Source: Desulfosporosinus hippei DSM 8344 (GTDB taxonomy: Bacteria; Bacillota; Desulfitobacteriia; Desulfitobacteriales; Desulfitobacteriaceae). Taken from it: 48,576 nt of DNA. This document shows, piece by piece, positions 1 to 9,198 of this stretch. The stretch spans positions 1 to 48,576 of the forward strand of contig NZ_FNCP01000033.1 of the NCBI RefSeq assembly GCF_900100785.1, in the 5' to 3' direction. Position 1 is the first letter of the stretch, and every line of letters begins with the position of its first letter. The position numbers and the translations under genes were made by a program. The notes below the pieces were generated by a model. It searched no databases. It was not told where the DNA came from and saw only the letters and a program-made list of their open reading frames with translations.

Positions 1-104
1 AAATGGCTCTCGGGCATCCTATTGTAGTTGAGACTTTACGCTGAGATACTCGATCTTGGCCTCAGAACCCAAAGTGAGAGTATTTTCGTAAGAAAAAAAT
101 TCGT

Positions 105-133
105 AAAAACACTTCCAAATGGGAGTGTTTTTT
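105..133 (+). terminator. rho-independent terminator
   Basis: AAAACACTTCC pairs with GGGAGTGTTTT (one G:U wobble) around an AAAT loop, followed by a T run. It would end a gene left of the window on the + strand. Confidence 0.7.
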
Positions 134-480
134 GCGGCGTTCGCCAAAGCATTTTGGTTTTAGTAGAGAGTGAGTAGAGAGCACAACATCGGAAAAACTT
201 CTAAACGAAAAATAGTGAATGTAGTCGGAATATAAATAACAGACTAGCTTTGTCCTCTAAATTTAAAAATGAACTTCTATATTTCTATACTTACAAGGAA
301 ATTAGCGAAGTATGTCGAATTAATATAACTACAAACAATGAGGATATAATGGTATATAGCGGAACATAGTTGAAAGTGCCTTTAGGAAATGAAATATAGT
401 AAGTACTGGATAACTGAAGCCCGACTATCTCCTCGAGGAAAAAAAGCTATAATATAATTTTTTAGTAACTTGGGCAATGA

Positions 481-527
481 AGCTCTTCATCAACATGCCG
501 GATATTATTGGGATGTTATGAAGGGCT
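481..527. repeat. imperfect inverted repeat (hairpin)
   Basis: AGCTCTTCATcAACAT (481-496) pairs with ATGTTATGAAGGGCT (513-527) with one bulge and one wobble, around a 16-nt loop. The following sequence is AT-rich rather than a clean T run, so this may be a weak terminator or a leader structure of the chemoreceptor gene. Confidence 0.4.
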
Positions 528-812
528 AATTTTAATTATATTGCGCATGAGGGGGGTAGTTTTTTGATATAACGTTAAAATTAGACCTTAACAAGTAGAG
601 AGATATGTTTATATCAGACTAGTAAGGAACTTATTTGTAATTTCTATACCTTTAAACTTTCATAAGGTTTTATTAAAAGGCATTATTTATTTCATTTTAA
701 ATATTAACTTACTAATATTCACAAATCGACATATGAGAAGTTTAGGTGCAAAATTTAATTTAATTATCTCTAGCACGTGTAAAGTGAGAATCAGAAAGAG
801 GGGCTCTTGTTT

Positions 813-2792
813 ATGGGTCTAAAAACTAAGCTAATCGCAATTTTTTCGTTATTATCGGTTATTATTCTTGCCGTATCATCAGTTGCAGGTTACACTTTCA
901 CAAAGAAACAGGTTGAGCAGAGTATTCAAAATGAATTGAAGGCAACAGAGACTTCTGGGATTAACAAATTAGATGGATGGTTGATAAGCAAGGCTAAGAT
1001 GCTGGAAATGACGGCTGCTACACTCAAGAGTTCACTTGGAGAACAAGAGCCATCTGTTAACAATTTAGCTGGATTTAAAGTTGCTGATAAAGAACTATCT
1101 GATGTGTATGTAGGAACGGAATCTGGCAAGTTGATCGACGGCAGCGGTTGGGTGGCACCGAAAGATTACGATCCTCGTGCAAGAGCATGGTATAAGAGCG
1201 CGACTCAAGAAGACAAGTTAGTCTTTACAGACCCTTATTTAGATCAAGTAACAAAAGAGATGGCTGTGGCTGTTGCGATGCCAATAAAAGATACTACAGG
1301 AAAAACAAGTGGTGTAATCAGTCAGGATATACTATTAAAAACTCTGGTGGCAAACGTTAGTGCTTTAAATTTGAATGGTGAAGGGAATGCCCTTTTAGTA
1401 GATAAGAAGGGGTTTTTATTAGCCTATCCCGATGTAGAGGCGGTATCGACAAACATTTTTGAGAATCCTAAGCTGAAAGATATGTCTGTGGTTCTAAAAG
1501 ATGTTTTGGGGGAAAAGCTAGGAATAAAAAACTATACTTACCAAGGGCAAGATATGCTGCTTGTGTATGATGTTGTACCTTCAACGGGTTGGACACTAGC
1601 TATATCAATACCAGTTGATGTGATTAATAAACCTTTAGCAGATTTAAGATTGCTGTTTAGTATTTTAACATCGGTTTTAGTCCTGCTTGTAGTTGGCGTG
1701 ACATTTCTAATGGCTCGTAAAATAACAAGACCATTAGAAACTCTAAATAATAAGGCCAAATCAGTGGCAGAGGGTGATTTGACCGTTGAGATCGAGGTTG
1801 TGGGGAAAGATGAGAGTTCCCAACTTGCCGATACGTTTAATGTTATGGTGAGGAATTTCAAAGTGATCCTAGTAGGAATAGTTAATAACTCTCAACAATT
1901 AGCTGCTTCAGCGGAAGAGTTAACCGCCAGTGCAGATTCAGTTAGTGCATCAACTGAACAAATGGCATCTTCAGTTCAAGAAGTCTCCGATGGGGTAAAC
2001 AATAAATTATCCGGGGTAGAAGCCACAGCTGGTTCAGCTAAACAAGTTTCTATGCATATGGAAAAAATAACTAGGGATATACAAAAAGTAACTGAAGGGT
2101 CGCTTAGAACCTCTGAAATAGCAGCTGCAGGAGATAACGTCGTTAAAAAAGCTATCAATCAGATGCAGTCAGTAGGTACTAAAGTAACCGAAGCTTCAAA
2201 GGTAGTTAATGAGTTAGGTGGCAAATCGGATGAAATTGGGCAAATAGTATCGCTAATCACAAATATTGCCTCGCAAACTAACTTGTTAGCTCTAAACGCT
2301 GCCATCGAAGCAGCCAGAGCAGGCGAACAAGGTAGGGGGTTTGCAGTAGTTGCCGACGAAGTACGTAAGTTGGCGGAGCAATCCAGTGATGCAGCAGGTA
2401 AAATTCGTAGTCTAGTCGATGAGATTCAACACGAGACGACTAACGCTGTACAGACTATGCACGATGGTTCTATAGCAGTCAATGAAGGTATTTCTATGGT
2501 TAATTCCGCCGGGGAAGCATTCAAAGACATTGTACAAGGTGTCAATGATTTTTCAATGTTGACCAACGCTGTAGTAGATGTAGTACGTGAAGTTAGTACA
2601 AGTACTGAAGCAATTGTAGATTCAGTCATGGATGTAGCGAATATCCCTAAAGAGATCGCTAGTAATTTAGAGGGCGTCGTAGCCGGGGCAGAAGAGCAAA
2701 GTATTTCTATGGAGGAAATTAGAAGGGCATCTAGTGAACTAGCTAAAATGGCGATGGAATTTCAAACAAGTGTTGCTATGTTTAAATTGTAA
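813..2792 (+). CDS. methyl-accepting chemotaxis protein with dCache sensor
   Basis: Membrane chemoreceptor that would signal to CheA/CheW. From the N-terminus: a membrane segment (about residues 6-27), an extracytoplasmic dCache_1-type sensor of about 240 residues containing the typical run [11 protein letters not shown] and later FTDPYLD, a second membrane segment (about 280-303), a HAMP linker, and a cytoplasmic signalling domain whose hairpin tip reads [21 protein letters not shown]. No C-terminal NWETF-like adaptation tail is present. The ligand cannot be read from sequence; dCache domains often bind amino acids or organic acids. I chose ATG 813 because AAAGAGGGG (796-803) lies 9 nt upstream; a TTG at 807 would be too close to that site. 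It is monocistronic, closed by a strong hairpin. Confidence 0.93.
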   Translation: MGLKTKLIAIFSLLSVIILAVSSVAGYTFTKKQVEQSIQNELKATETSGINKLDGWLISKAKMLEMTAATLKSSLGEQEPSVNNLAGFKVADKELSDVYVGTESGKLIDGSGWVAPKDYDPRARAWYKSATQEDKLVFTDPYLDQVTKEMAVAVAMPIKDTTGKTSGVISQDILLKTLVANVSALNLNGEGNALLVDKKGFLLAYPDVEAVSTNIFENPKLKDMSVVLKDVLGEKLGIKNYTYQGQDMLLVYDVVPSTGWTLAISIPVDVINKPLADLRLLFSILTSVLVLLVVGVTFLMARKITRPLETLNNKAKSVAEGDLTVEIEVVGKDESSQLADTFNVMVRNFKVILVGIVNNSQQLAASAEELTASADSVSASTEQMASSVQEVSDGVNNKLSGVEATAGSAKQVSMHMEKITRDIQKVTEGSLRTSEIAAAGDNVVKKAINQMQSVGTKVTEASKVVNELGGKSDEIGQIVSLITNIASQTNLLALNAAIEAARAGEQGRGFAVVADEVRKLAEQSSDAAGKIRSLVDEIQHETTNAVQTMHDGSIAVNEGISMVNSAGEAFKDIVQGVNDFSMLTNAVVDVVREVSTSTEAIVDSVMDVANIPKEIASNLEGVVAGAEEQSISMEEIRRASSELAKMAMEFQTSVAMFKL

Positions 2793-2879
2793 GGTCGATT
2801 ACATGATATTGTTACTTTTTCTCAAAGGGGCCGTATGAAAACTTGGCTCCAAAAATTCAAAAATGGTTATTTCTATATA

Positions 2880-2924
2880 AAAGCGGTCTTTTTTCACTGT
2901 CGAGAGTGGAAAAGACCGCTTTTA
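2880..2924 (+). terminator. rho-independent terminator of the chemoreceptor gene
   Basis: AAAAGCGGTCTTTT pairs with AAAAGACCGCTTTT, with an inner CACT/AGTG extension, giving a long stem ending in TTTT. The symmetry means it could work from either strand. Confidence 0.8.
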
Positions 2925-2971
2925 CTTCGATGTTTTCAATGGTATAGAAATGCAATGAAGGGATGTAAACC

Positions 2972-3102
2972 ATGAAAGAATATAAGACCTTCTGCTACCA
3001 AATCCAGTGTATGACGGTGGAAAACGTCATAGGAAATGAAGAAATCATTATAAAGATGTAAATGGGGATTTAGACATATTAGTTAGAATAGCTCAACAAT
3101 AA
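2972..3102 (+). pseudogene. possible short degraded gene fragment
   Basis: An ATG at 2972 opens 29 codons (start MKEYKTFCYQIQ) ending at TAA. A second frame picks up at 3043 and reads NHYKDVNGDLDILVRIAQQ before TAA at 3100. The two pieces would join by one frameshift near 3040, which suggests a decayed small gene. I do not recognise the family, the ribosome site is weak, and chance reading frames of this length are common. Confidence 0.2.
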
Positions 3103-3256
3103 GCAAAAAAATCCCTGTCATAATGCACAATTAATGACTAAAATTAAAAAAACCAACAAAATTCAAAAGAGTCTAATTGGAGTTTTGGGTGTGAAAAAGT
3201 AATTCTAAGCATGTACCGGTCAACGGGATGCTAAACAAAGACGAGGAGGAACTAAA

Positions 3257-4060
3257 ATGCTAGTTGTTGGCGAGTTAATTAATGCTAGTCGCAAGGCCAT
3301 AGGGGAGGCGATCAGAGCTCAAGATGCTGCTTATATCCAGAAGATAGCAATAGACGAGTTTGAAGCAGGAGCAGATTATATTGATGTGAATGCGGGGATT
3401 TTTGTCGGCAAAGAGCCTGAATACCTGCAGTGGTTGGTTAAAACAGTACAGGAGGTTGTCAATGCACCTTGCTGTATCGACAGTCCTGATCCCAAAGCCA
3501 TTGATGCTGCTTTGTCTGTGCACAAAGGAGTGGCTATGATTAATTCAATCTCCCTGGAGAAGGAACGATATGATGCTTTAATCCCGGTAGTTGCCGGAAC
3601 AGACTTAAAGGTTGTGGCACTATGTATGAGCGATGAAGGAATGCCTGAAACCATGGATGCTCGGTTGAAAATAGCAGAGAAATTAATTGAAGGACTCGTT
3701 AAAAACAATGTTCCCTTAAACAATATTTATGTTGATCCCCTAGTGCAGCCAATCTCGGTGAACAATACCTTTGCTGTAGAATTTATTAATTCAGTTGAAG
3801 CAATTATGACACGCTTTAAAGGGGTACATACCATGTGTGGATTATCCAATGTATCCTATGGGCTGCCGGTTCGGAAATTCATGAACCAAGCCTTTGCCAT
3901 TATGGCCATTGGTAAAGGCTTAGATGGTTTAATAATCAACCCCTTGGATAAGATGATGATGGCCAGTTTGGTTACGGCAGAGGCCCTGGCAGGCAGAGAT
4001 AACTACAGTGTTAATTATCTCAAGGCCTATCGCAATAAGAAATTCGATTTCTTAGGTTAG
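3257..4060 (+). CDS. methyltetrahydrofolate:corrinoid methyltransferase (MeTr/MtgA-AcsE family)
   Basis: A cytoplasmic pterin-binding TIM barrel of 267 residues, the usual length for the MeTr family (AcsE, MtgA, bacterial MtaA). Family signatures visible are DYIDVNAG near residue 40, the CIDSPDP strand near 73, NSISLEK near 95, DPLVQP near 157, and the very characteristic CGLSNVSYGLPVR near 194. In acetogen-type methanol systems this partner moves the methyl group between methyl-Co(III) corrinoid protein and tetrahydrofolate, which fits the neighbouring mtaC-mtaB genes. Start ATG 3257 follows GAGGAGG at the right spacing. It is transcribed alone and closed by a hairpin. Direction and exact partner are inferred; glycine-betaine MtgA is the main alternative identity. 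Confidence 0.88.
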   Translation: MLVVGELINASRKAIGEAIRAQDAAYIQKIAIDEFEAGADYIDVNAGIFVGKEPEYLQWLVKTVQEVVNAPCCIDSPDPKAIDAALSVHKGVAMINSISLEKERYDALIPVVAGTDLKVVALCMSDEGMPETMDARLKIAEKLIEGLVKNNVPLNNIYVDPLVQPISVNNTFAVEFINSVEAIMTRFKGVHTMCGLSNVSYGLPVRKFMNQAFAIMAIGKGLDGLIINPLDKMMMASLVTAEALAGRDNYSVNYLKAYRNKKFDFLG

Positions 4061-4087
4061 TTTTGCGTGATAATTTAAAAAGATTTG

Positions 4088-4130
4088 ATGGGCTGTAACA
4101 AAATTGAATTTGTTGACGGCCCATTTCTTT
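4088..4130 (+). terminator. rho-independent terminator between convergent genes
   Basis: ATGGGCTGTAACAAA pairs with TTTGTTGACGGCCCAT (one wobble, one bulge) around a 5-nt loop, followed by TTTCTTT. It serves the methyltransferase gene and may also act for the convergent GTPase gene. Confidence 0.7.
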
Positions 4131-4170
4131 CAGTCTTGTTGGCGAAAGCGAACTCCTCCAGCTAATCAAG

Positions 4171-5064
4171 TTAAACAAAAGCCGAAGCCAAAGCTTCTTT
4201 TGCTATACCCTTACCAATAAAACTTACCATTCCCTCTGCAACTTCACTCCCTTCCATGATTGAATATTCACCGGCAACATAATTAAACTCGAGGTACTGA
4301 CTCCCCGAATTTATAATACCTTTTCCTCGTATAAGAGCTCCAAAATGGCCCTTTTTACACTTCTCTAAGATGTTTTTCAATTGGTCCAGGCTTAGGTTTT
4401 TCGAAGTTTTAAGTCCTAAGGAATCAAAGTTATGGCTTAAATATTGTTTAGGACGGTTTGATACACAATTATAACTACCATTGATTAATTCTTTTATATC
4501 TGTTGTCGATAATTGTGCCCAATCTTTAGTGACAAGGTGGGCGGTCTCGTTGAGTGATTTTAATGAGTTCTCAACGTGAATAAGATCATAGTCATTTACA
4601 AATTGTACTTTGCTTAGGACTAAGGATGAGGCATGCCGGATTTGGTTCTTAAAGAATTCTGAATATCCCTGGATATTCTTTGAAAAGTTTTGGACATCAA
4701 CCACAGTAGTGAGTGAGTTTATAAAACATTTGCCGGAGATTTCCGAGTCCTTAAACACATCAAAGATTTCCTCCAAAATAAAGATCCCGGAGGGTTCGAA
4801 AATAATCCGATCGATCTTCTGACTCAATAGATTTTTGAGAGTAAGCAGAAAATCTCCCTTAAGCTTACAGCAGACACAGCCATTGGATAATTCGTAAACT
4901 TCGAACCCTTCGATTTCCAGCAGCTCTCGATCTACGTTGATTTCACCAAAATCGTTTTCTATAAGGACCATTTTTTCACAGGTATCCAGTGAATGTAGGA
5001 TCTTTTTTACTAAAGTTGTTTTACCGGCTCCTAAAAATCCAGAAACAATATCAAATTTAACCAT
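4171..5064 (-). CDS. CobW-like G3E GTPase (COG0523 metallochaperone family)
   Basis: A 297-residue P-loop GTPase. Residues 8-17 give the Walker A SGFLGAGKTT, residues 62-66 give GCVCC, the CXCC metal-binding motif that marks COG0523, and EPSGI near 92 is the usual Walker B region. A C-terminal CobW_C-like domain follows but is divergent, and there is no His-rich tail. COG0523 proteins deliver zinc, cobalt or other metals, or act in cobalamin biology. Here it sits divergently from mtaC-mtaB, whose MtaB is a zinc enzyme and MtaC a corrinoid protein, so a role in loading or repair of one of these is a reasonable inference. Start ATG follows GGGGGATAGG on the minus strand. Confidence 0.85.
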   Translation of the reverse strand: MVKFDIVSGFLGAGKTTLVKKILHSLDTCEKMVLIENDFGEINVDRELLEIEGFEVYELSNGCVCCKLKGDFLLTLKNLLSQKIDRIIFEPSGIFILEEIFDVFKDSEISGKCFINSLTTVVDVQNFSKNIQGYSEFFKNQIRHASSLVLSKVQFVNDYDLIHVENSLKSLNETAHLVTKDWAQLSTTDIKELINGSYNCVSNRPKQYLSHNFDSLGLKTSKNLSLDQLKNILEKCKKGHFGALIRGKGIINSGSQYLEFNYVAGEYSIMEGSEVAEGMVSFIGKGIAKEALASAFV

Positions 5065-5087
5065 TTATCCTATCCCCCTATAATCCA

Positions 5088-5128
5088 AAAATAGCACTAA
5101 GTTATCATTGATGTAAGCGTAATGATAA
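5088..5128 (-). promoter_or_regulatory. possible GTPase promoter with inverted-repeat operator
   Basis: Read on the minus strand, TTACAT (5111-5116) and TATTTT (5088-5093) are 17 bp apart and could be -35 and -10, though both are weak. The inverted repeat TTATCATT-N11-AATGATAA (5102-5128) spans the -35, as an operator would. The run GTAATGATAAT inside it faintly recalls Zur boxes (GTAATnATTAC), but the match is imperfect. Confidence 0.3.
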
Positions 5129-5161
5129 TTGCACAACTATACCATGGATTATTCTGTATTA

Positions 5162-5212
5162 ATGGGGACTTTTCGATTAGATTTATAGGGTTAGATAGTC
5201 CCATTTTCTTAG
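5162..5212 (+). terminator. terminator- or attenuator-like hairpin ahead of mtaC
   Basis: ATGGGGACT (5162-5170) pairs with AGTCCCAT (5197-5204) with one bulged G, then TTTTCTTAGTTTT. No gene on the + strand precedes it, so it could be a leader attenuator rather than an ordinary terminator, provided transcription starts upstream. Confidence 0.35.
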
Positions 5213-5495
5213 TTTTCCTTAAAACAATCACAAGGGAACAGGGAAAGATTTATCAAGATATAACAAAATAGTCCATGGTAAAGGAAGTCCTGAAAAGACT
5301 ACAATAATAACATGACAACAGTCAAAACATTTAGAACATTCAAACATCTAAAATTATTCTGGAGTGAGAATAAGAGCGAGGTGAAAGGAATCAACTATTT
5401 AATTAGTGACTTGGTAATCTCCTATTGAAAGCTTAACTGACTGAACCATGAGTCTAAACCAATAGTGAAGAAACGTATACAGAGGAGGATATATA

Positions 5496-6131
5496 ATGTT
5501 TGATTTTTCTGGATTAAGCAATGCAGTCATTGAAGGTGACAGTGACCAAGTACAGACAAAAGTTAATGAAGCCATTAGTGCAAGGGTTGACCCCTTAGTC
5601 ATCATTAATCAAGGACTTATCGGTGGTATGAATGTCGTTGGACAACGCTTTAAGGTTAATGATATGTTTGTACCAGAAGTATTGATGTCGGCTCGCGCCA
5701 TGAATGATGGTATCGAATTGGTTAAGCCATTACTGGCAGGTGGTGAAATGACCAATAGGGGTACAGTTATTATTGGAACTGTAAAAGGAGATCTGCATGA
5801 TATAGGCAAGAGCTTAGTCGGTATGATGCTCGAATGCTCAGGATTTAAAGTGGTTGATTTAGGCGTTGATATTTCCCCTGAAGAATTTATTCAGGCCATT
5901 AAAGAAAATGACGGTAAGGTATTAGCGCTTTCCGCCTTGTTAACAACCACAATGTTGTCCATGAAATCAACCATCGAAGAATGTGTTGCTCAAGGTATGC
6001 GCAATGACATTAAAGTAATTATTGGTGGTGCACCTATTTCTCAAGAGTTTTCCGATCAAATTGGTGCAGATGGATATGCCGGGGATGCTGCTGCTGCAGT
6101 AGAACTAGTCGCTAAATTATTAGCGTCTTAA
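5496..6131 (+). CDS. methanol-system corrinoid protein MtaC
   Basis: A 211-residue B12 carrier protein. The N-terminal helical cap (about residues 1-88) is followed by a B12-binding Rossmann domain with GTVKGDLHDIGK; D99, H101 and G104 form the DxHxxG motif whose histidine ligates cobalt in the base-off form. GGAPIS near 178 is the downstream glycine-rich motif. Length and pattern fit the MtaC/MtbC/MtgC class. It would accept the methyl group from MtaB and pass it to the tetrahydrofolate methyltransferase. It is 23 nt upstream of mtaB, so the two are surely one operon; the partner gives the methanol assignment. Start ATG has GAGGAGG 7 nt upstream. Confidence 0.9.
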   Translation: MFDFSGLSNAVIEGDSDQVQTKVNEAISARVDPLVIINQGLIGGMNVVGQRFKVNDMFVPEVLMSARAMNDGIELVKPLLAGGEMTNRGTVIIGTVKGDLHDIGKSLVGMMLECSGFKVVDLGVDISPEEFIQAIKENDGKVLALSALLTTTMLSMKSTIEECVAQGMRNDIKVIIGGAPISQEFSDQIGADGYAGDAAAAVELVAKLLAS

Positions 6132-6154
6132 TATTATCAAGGGGAGGGAATATT

Positions 6155-7555
6155 GTGGCTAATCTTCAATTTACTGAACTTGCATATACTGACTTGAATG
6201 AATTTATATATGGTCAGGCTAAAAAGCCTGTCGTTTGCAGTAATGGTATGGTCATAGGTGGAGGTACTGTCTATCCGGAGGTAAATCTTACCTTGCCGAC
6301 CATGTTAATTGATGAAGAAACTATGCCTAAAGTATTATCCCAGTACGAAGAGATGATTCACGGGATTTGCTCAAAAGCCCATGAGCTTCTTTCGCCAGGG
6401 ATTATCATTGAGATAGAACTGCTTCCTCCGTGTACCTTTAATCCACAATGGGGGATTGATGTCACTAAGGTTGTTAAAGGTGTCATGAACGAGTATTATA
6501 CTAAGTTCGGCCTGAAAAGTCTCCTGAGGATGACTGTTGTTGATGTTCGTGAAGGAAAGACCCTTACTCATATGTACAAGGGAGAACACTGGGATAATGT
6601 TGTTAATACCTTCAGAGGGTGTGCTGAAGCCGGGGCTGACTTCTTGGCCATTGAATCCATTGGTGGAAAGCACCTCCACGATGAGGCAGTTATGAACTGT
6701 GACCTGCCTAAAGCTTTATTTTCTTTAGGGGTAGTAGGATGCCGAGATATGATTACTTTATGGGATGAAATTGTCAAGATCGCTGCTGAAACAAATTGCA
6801 TTCCCTCGGGTGATACAGCTTGCGGCTTTGCTAATACTTCCATGGTCATGGCCCACAAGAATTTTATCCCGAAGGTCTTTGCAGCCATTGACAGGGTTAT
6901 GTGTGCTGTCAGAACTTTAGTTGCCGTAGAGCGTGGTGCTATCGGACCTGATAAGGATTGTGGCTATGAAGGTGTCTACCTCAAGGCAATCACAGGAACA
7001 CCCATTTCTATGGAAGGAAGAACGGCGGCTTGTGCTCACTCAAGTTCAGTTGGAAATATTGCTGCTTGCTTAGCGGACTGCTGGAGTAATGAGTCTGTAG
7101 AAAATGTAAGATTGTTGGGCGGAATGGCTCCTACTGTCTACATTGAGCAGCTTATCTACGATTGTCGGATAATGAACGTGGCAGCTTCCCGCGGGTCAGC
7201 TCTGGAAATGCGAGATATTTTAGCAGAATCGGATAGAATGTTTGATCCCCAAGCTTACATCTTGGATCCAAGGGTGGTGCTAAGGATCAGCCAAGAGATT
7301 GTCCAAGGAAAAACTCACTTTGAACGGACAAAAATTGCTGCTTCTGCGACTATTAAAGAATTGCGCGCTGCTTTCCAAGATGGTTTACTGCAATTAGATG
7401 CTAAAGAATTAAAATACTTAGATATATTGGAAAAACAATTAAAATCTATTCCTGATGATGAAGCTGAATTTACAAAAATGATGCTGAAAAATAACACTAT
7501 TGATAAATTTGATCCAGCAAAGTACGATTTTAACATCGACTCTGCAGCAAAATAA
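6155..7555 (+). CDS. methanol:corrinoid methyltransferase MtaB
   Basis: A 466-residue zinc enzyme that cleaves the C-O bond of methanol and transfers the methyl group to the Co(I) corrinoid of MtaC. The zinc ligands known from the Methanosarcina enzyme (Glu164, Cys220, Cys269) have clear counterparts here: E167 in AIESIGG, C223 in GDTACGFANTS and C269 in GPDKDCGYEG. Length and the whole body match the MtaB family, not MttB or MtmB, and no pyrrolysine codon is involved. Start is GTG 6155, with GGGGAGGG 6 nt upstream. It follows mtaC in one operon and is closed by a hairpin. No RamA-type activator gene is in the window, so corrinoid reactivation must be encoded elsewhere. Confidence 0.95.
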   Translation: MANLQFTELAYTDLNEFIYGQAKKPVVCSNGMVIGGGTVYPEVNLTLPTMLIDEETMPKVLSQYEEMIHGICSKAHELLSPGIIIEIELLPPCTFNPQWGIDVTKVVKGVMNEYYTKFGLKSLLRMTVVDVREGKTLTHMYKGEHWDNVVNTFRGCAEAGADFLAIESIGGKHLHDEAVMNCDLPKALFSLGVVGCRDMITLWDEIVKIAAETNCIPSGDTACGFANTSMVMAHKNFIPKVFAAIDRVMCAVRTLVAVERGAIGPDKDCGYEGVYLKAITGTPISMEGRTAACAHSSSVGNIAACLADCWSNESVENVRLLGGMAPTVYIEQLIYDCRIMNVAASRGSALEMRDILAESDRMFDPQAYILDPRVVLRISQEIVQGKTHFERTKIAASATIKELRAAFQDGLLQLDAKELKYLDILEKQLKSIPDDEAEFTKMMLKNNTIDKFDPAKYDFNIDSAAK

Positions 7556-7623
7556 CTTGCTGGCAAGTCCGTCGTTACAAATTTTTTGCTAGATATGAAT
7601 CGCTAAGAGATTAAATAGTTAAT

Positions 7624-7678
7624 GGCGCCCTTATCTTTGCGTATTTACCTTTTGTACCGAAGATAAGAGTGCCCCTTT
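7624..7678 (+). terminator. probable terminator of mtaCB
   Basis: GGCGCCCTTATCTT (7624-7637) pairs with AAGATAAGAGTGCCCC (7660-7675) with small bulges around a 22-nt loop, then TTT. The loop is long and the T run short, so efficiency is uncertain. Confidence 0.5.
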
Positions 7679-7717
7679 GAGTTTATTTAATTAAAGGTAA
7701 AAGGAAATCTTTACTTG

Positions 7718-7726
7718 TGTTATAAT
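7718..7726 (+). promoter_or_regulatory. extended -10 promoter candidate for the PocR/AraC regulator
   Basis: TGTTATAAT is a perfect extended -10 (TGn plus TATAAT) about 113 bp before the regulator start. No good -35 lies 16-18 bp upstream, which is tolerated for extended -10 promoters. Confidence 0.45.
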
Positions 7727-7838
7727 ATTAATAGAATATTTAGCTTAATCCGCATTATCTTCCAAAAAACTTGTATTCAAGAGTTGAATGAATAAGTATT
7801 TGCTCAGATACGTGTAAACTGGATTTGGAGGTGGTAAT

Positions 7839-9158
7839 GTGAATCATAGTGATGTGAATCAAGACAAAAAGGTACAATGGCTTGAACAATTAGTTGGGCG
7901 AGATCTTTTAGACAAAATGCTGTGTTCATTTTCCAAGTCAACGGGATTAAAAGCAATTCTTGTTGACAACAAAGGAAATACACTTATCTCTACCGATCAT
8001 GCTATCAAAGACTGCGATTTTTGCCAAATGATAAAATCGGATAGCAATGGTGCTAAAAAGTGCCAGCGCTCTTATGCCCGAGCTTGTATTGAGGCCTCGA
8101 AATATGGAGAACCCTATATTTTTCGGTGTCACGCAGGTCTGATCATGTGGGCAGCACCTATTTTATTAGATGGATACGTAGGATCGATAATTTGCGGACA
8201 GGTTCTTATGTGGGAACCAGAGGACTATTTTCTGGAAGAGATAGAGGAAATGGTAAAGGGGCTCCATATAGATATAGCGGCGGTCAAATGGGCAGCCTCT
8301 CAACTGGAGATTATGTCTAGTGACAAGGTGCAAGCGGCGGCAGACTTGTTGTTCGTTGTAGCTAACCAAGTCATGCAAAGCGGAATGACTGTCTTAGAGC
8401 AACGAAGGGAAATTGCTGCTCAGCAAGCCAGACTAGCTGAAGAAATCCAAGCTCGCAAACGGGCAGAAGTTGCTATGAGTACGATTGAATCTAGATCCAA
8501 CAGGATAAATTCCTTAGAGAAAGAGCAAGAACTTAGAACCATGGTGCGAAATGGAGAAAAACGAGCAGCTGAAAAACTTCTAGAAAAAATATTGGTAGAT
8601 ATATTCGCCAAAAACTCCGATCATCTTGATACACTTAAGACAAGAGTTATGGAACTCGTCGTTATAATATCGAGGGCAACAGTGGATGGGGGAGCTGAAC
8701 TAAGTGAGGTGCTGCAGCTAAACGCCATATTCTATCAAGAATTACATGATATACCTTCATCAGATGAACTGTGCCTGTGGACCCAAAAAATGTTAGAGTC
8801 TTATCTGAGCTACTTAGAGAGCAATAAAAATAAAAAGAACTTGCAAGCAATCCAGAAGGCGGCAGAGTATATTCGGAATAATTTTCGCAATAAACTGACA
8901 ATCGATGATATTGCTCAGGCTGTTTATTTAAGCCCCTGCTATGTAAGTAGAATCTTTAAACAAGGTTTAGGTTGTACGTTAATGGAATATCTAACCCAGG
9001 TGCGGGTGGAGGAAGCAAAAACTATGCTAAAGAACCCGAAATATAACGTGATGCAAGTTGCTGAAGAAAGCGGGTTCGAAGATCCCGGCTACTTTACCAG
9101 AGTATTCAAGAAGCTTGAGGGAGTTACACCCAGTCGGTTTAAACAACATGCTTTATAA
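7839..9158 (+). CDS. PocR-sensor AraC-family transcriptional regulator
   Basis: A 439-residue cytoplasmic regulator. Residues about 15-175 form a PocR-type sensory domain, with LEQLVGRDLLDKM, the cysteine-bearing stretches DCDFCQMI and KKCQRSYARAC, and MWAAPILLDGYVGSIICGQV. A coiled coil follows at about 190-230 (AAQQARLAEEIQARKRAE), then a linker, and a C-terminal pair of AraC helix-turn-helices (about 335-437) ending ESGFEDPGYFTRVFKKLEGVTPSRFK. PocR domains sense small C1-C3 compounds or derivatives; next to methyltransferase genes the natural inference is control of methanol or methyl-group use. Start GTG 7839 has GGAGG 7 nt upstream. A second corrinoid-protein gene follows 40 nt later and is probably co-transcribed. 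Confidence 0.9.
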   Translation: MNHSDVNQDKKVQWLEQLVGRDLLDKMLCSFSKSTGLKAILVDNKGNTLISTDHAIKDCDFCQMIKSDSNGAKKCQRSYARACIEASKYGEPYIFRCHAGLIMWAAPILLDGYVGSIICGQVLMWEPEDYFLEEIEEMVKGLHIDIAAVKWAASQLEIMSSDKVQAAADLLFVVANQVMQSGMTVLEQRREIAAQQARLAEEIQARKRAEVAMSTIESRSNRINSLEKEQELRTMVRNGEKRAAEKLLEKILVDIFAKNSDHLDTLKTRVMELVVIISRATVDGGAELSEVLQLNAIFYQELHDIPSSDELCLWTQKMLESYLSYLESNKNKKNLQAIQKAAEYIRNNFRNKLTIDDIAQAVYLSPCYVSRIFKQGLGCTLMEYLTQVRVEEAKTMLKNPKYNVMQVAEESGFEDPGYFTRVFKKLEGVTPSRFKQHAL

Positions 9159-9198
9159 AAACACTTGATGACTAACATACCAAGGAGAGTGAGGGAGT

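Larger units (their letters stand above)
1..812. other. gene-free leader region
   Basis: About 0.8 kb without a convincing gene on either strand. It holds one clear terminator hairpin near its left end, which presumably closes a transcription unit lying outside the window, and an imperfect inverted repeat near 481-527. I looked for a c-di-GMP riboswitch and a flagellar sigma-D promoter (TAAA-N15-GCCGATAA) ahead of the chemoreceptor and found neither in recognisable form. Confidence 0.5.
2793..3256. other. 464-bp intergenic region
   Basis: Contains the chemoreceptor terminator (2880-2924) and a short possible gene fragment (2972-3102). The remaining sequence before the methyltransferase start is AT-rich; I see no convincing promoter pair or riboswitch in it. 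Confidence 0.5.
5065..5495. other. 431-bp divergent intergenic region
   Basis: Separates the minus-strand GTPase from mtaC. It holds the candidate operator at 5102-5128 and a terminator-like hairpin at 5162-5212. I find no cobalamin riboswitch core and no sigma-54 promoter (TGGCAC-N5-TTGCA), although C1 operons are sometimes controlled that way. The aggagg ribosome site of mtaC lies at 5483-5488. Confidence 0.45.

Noticed and set aside
540-812. c-di-GMP riboswitch or sigma-D promoter before the chemoreceptor
   Set aside because: Neither the riboswitch core nor a TAAA-N15-GCCGATAA promoter could be found.
5065-5495. Cobalamin riboswitch or sigma-54 promoter before mtaC
   Set aside because: No B12-box core and no GG/GC pair of a -24/-12 promoter at the right spacing.
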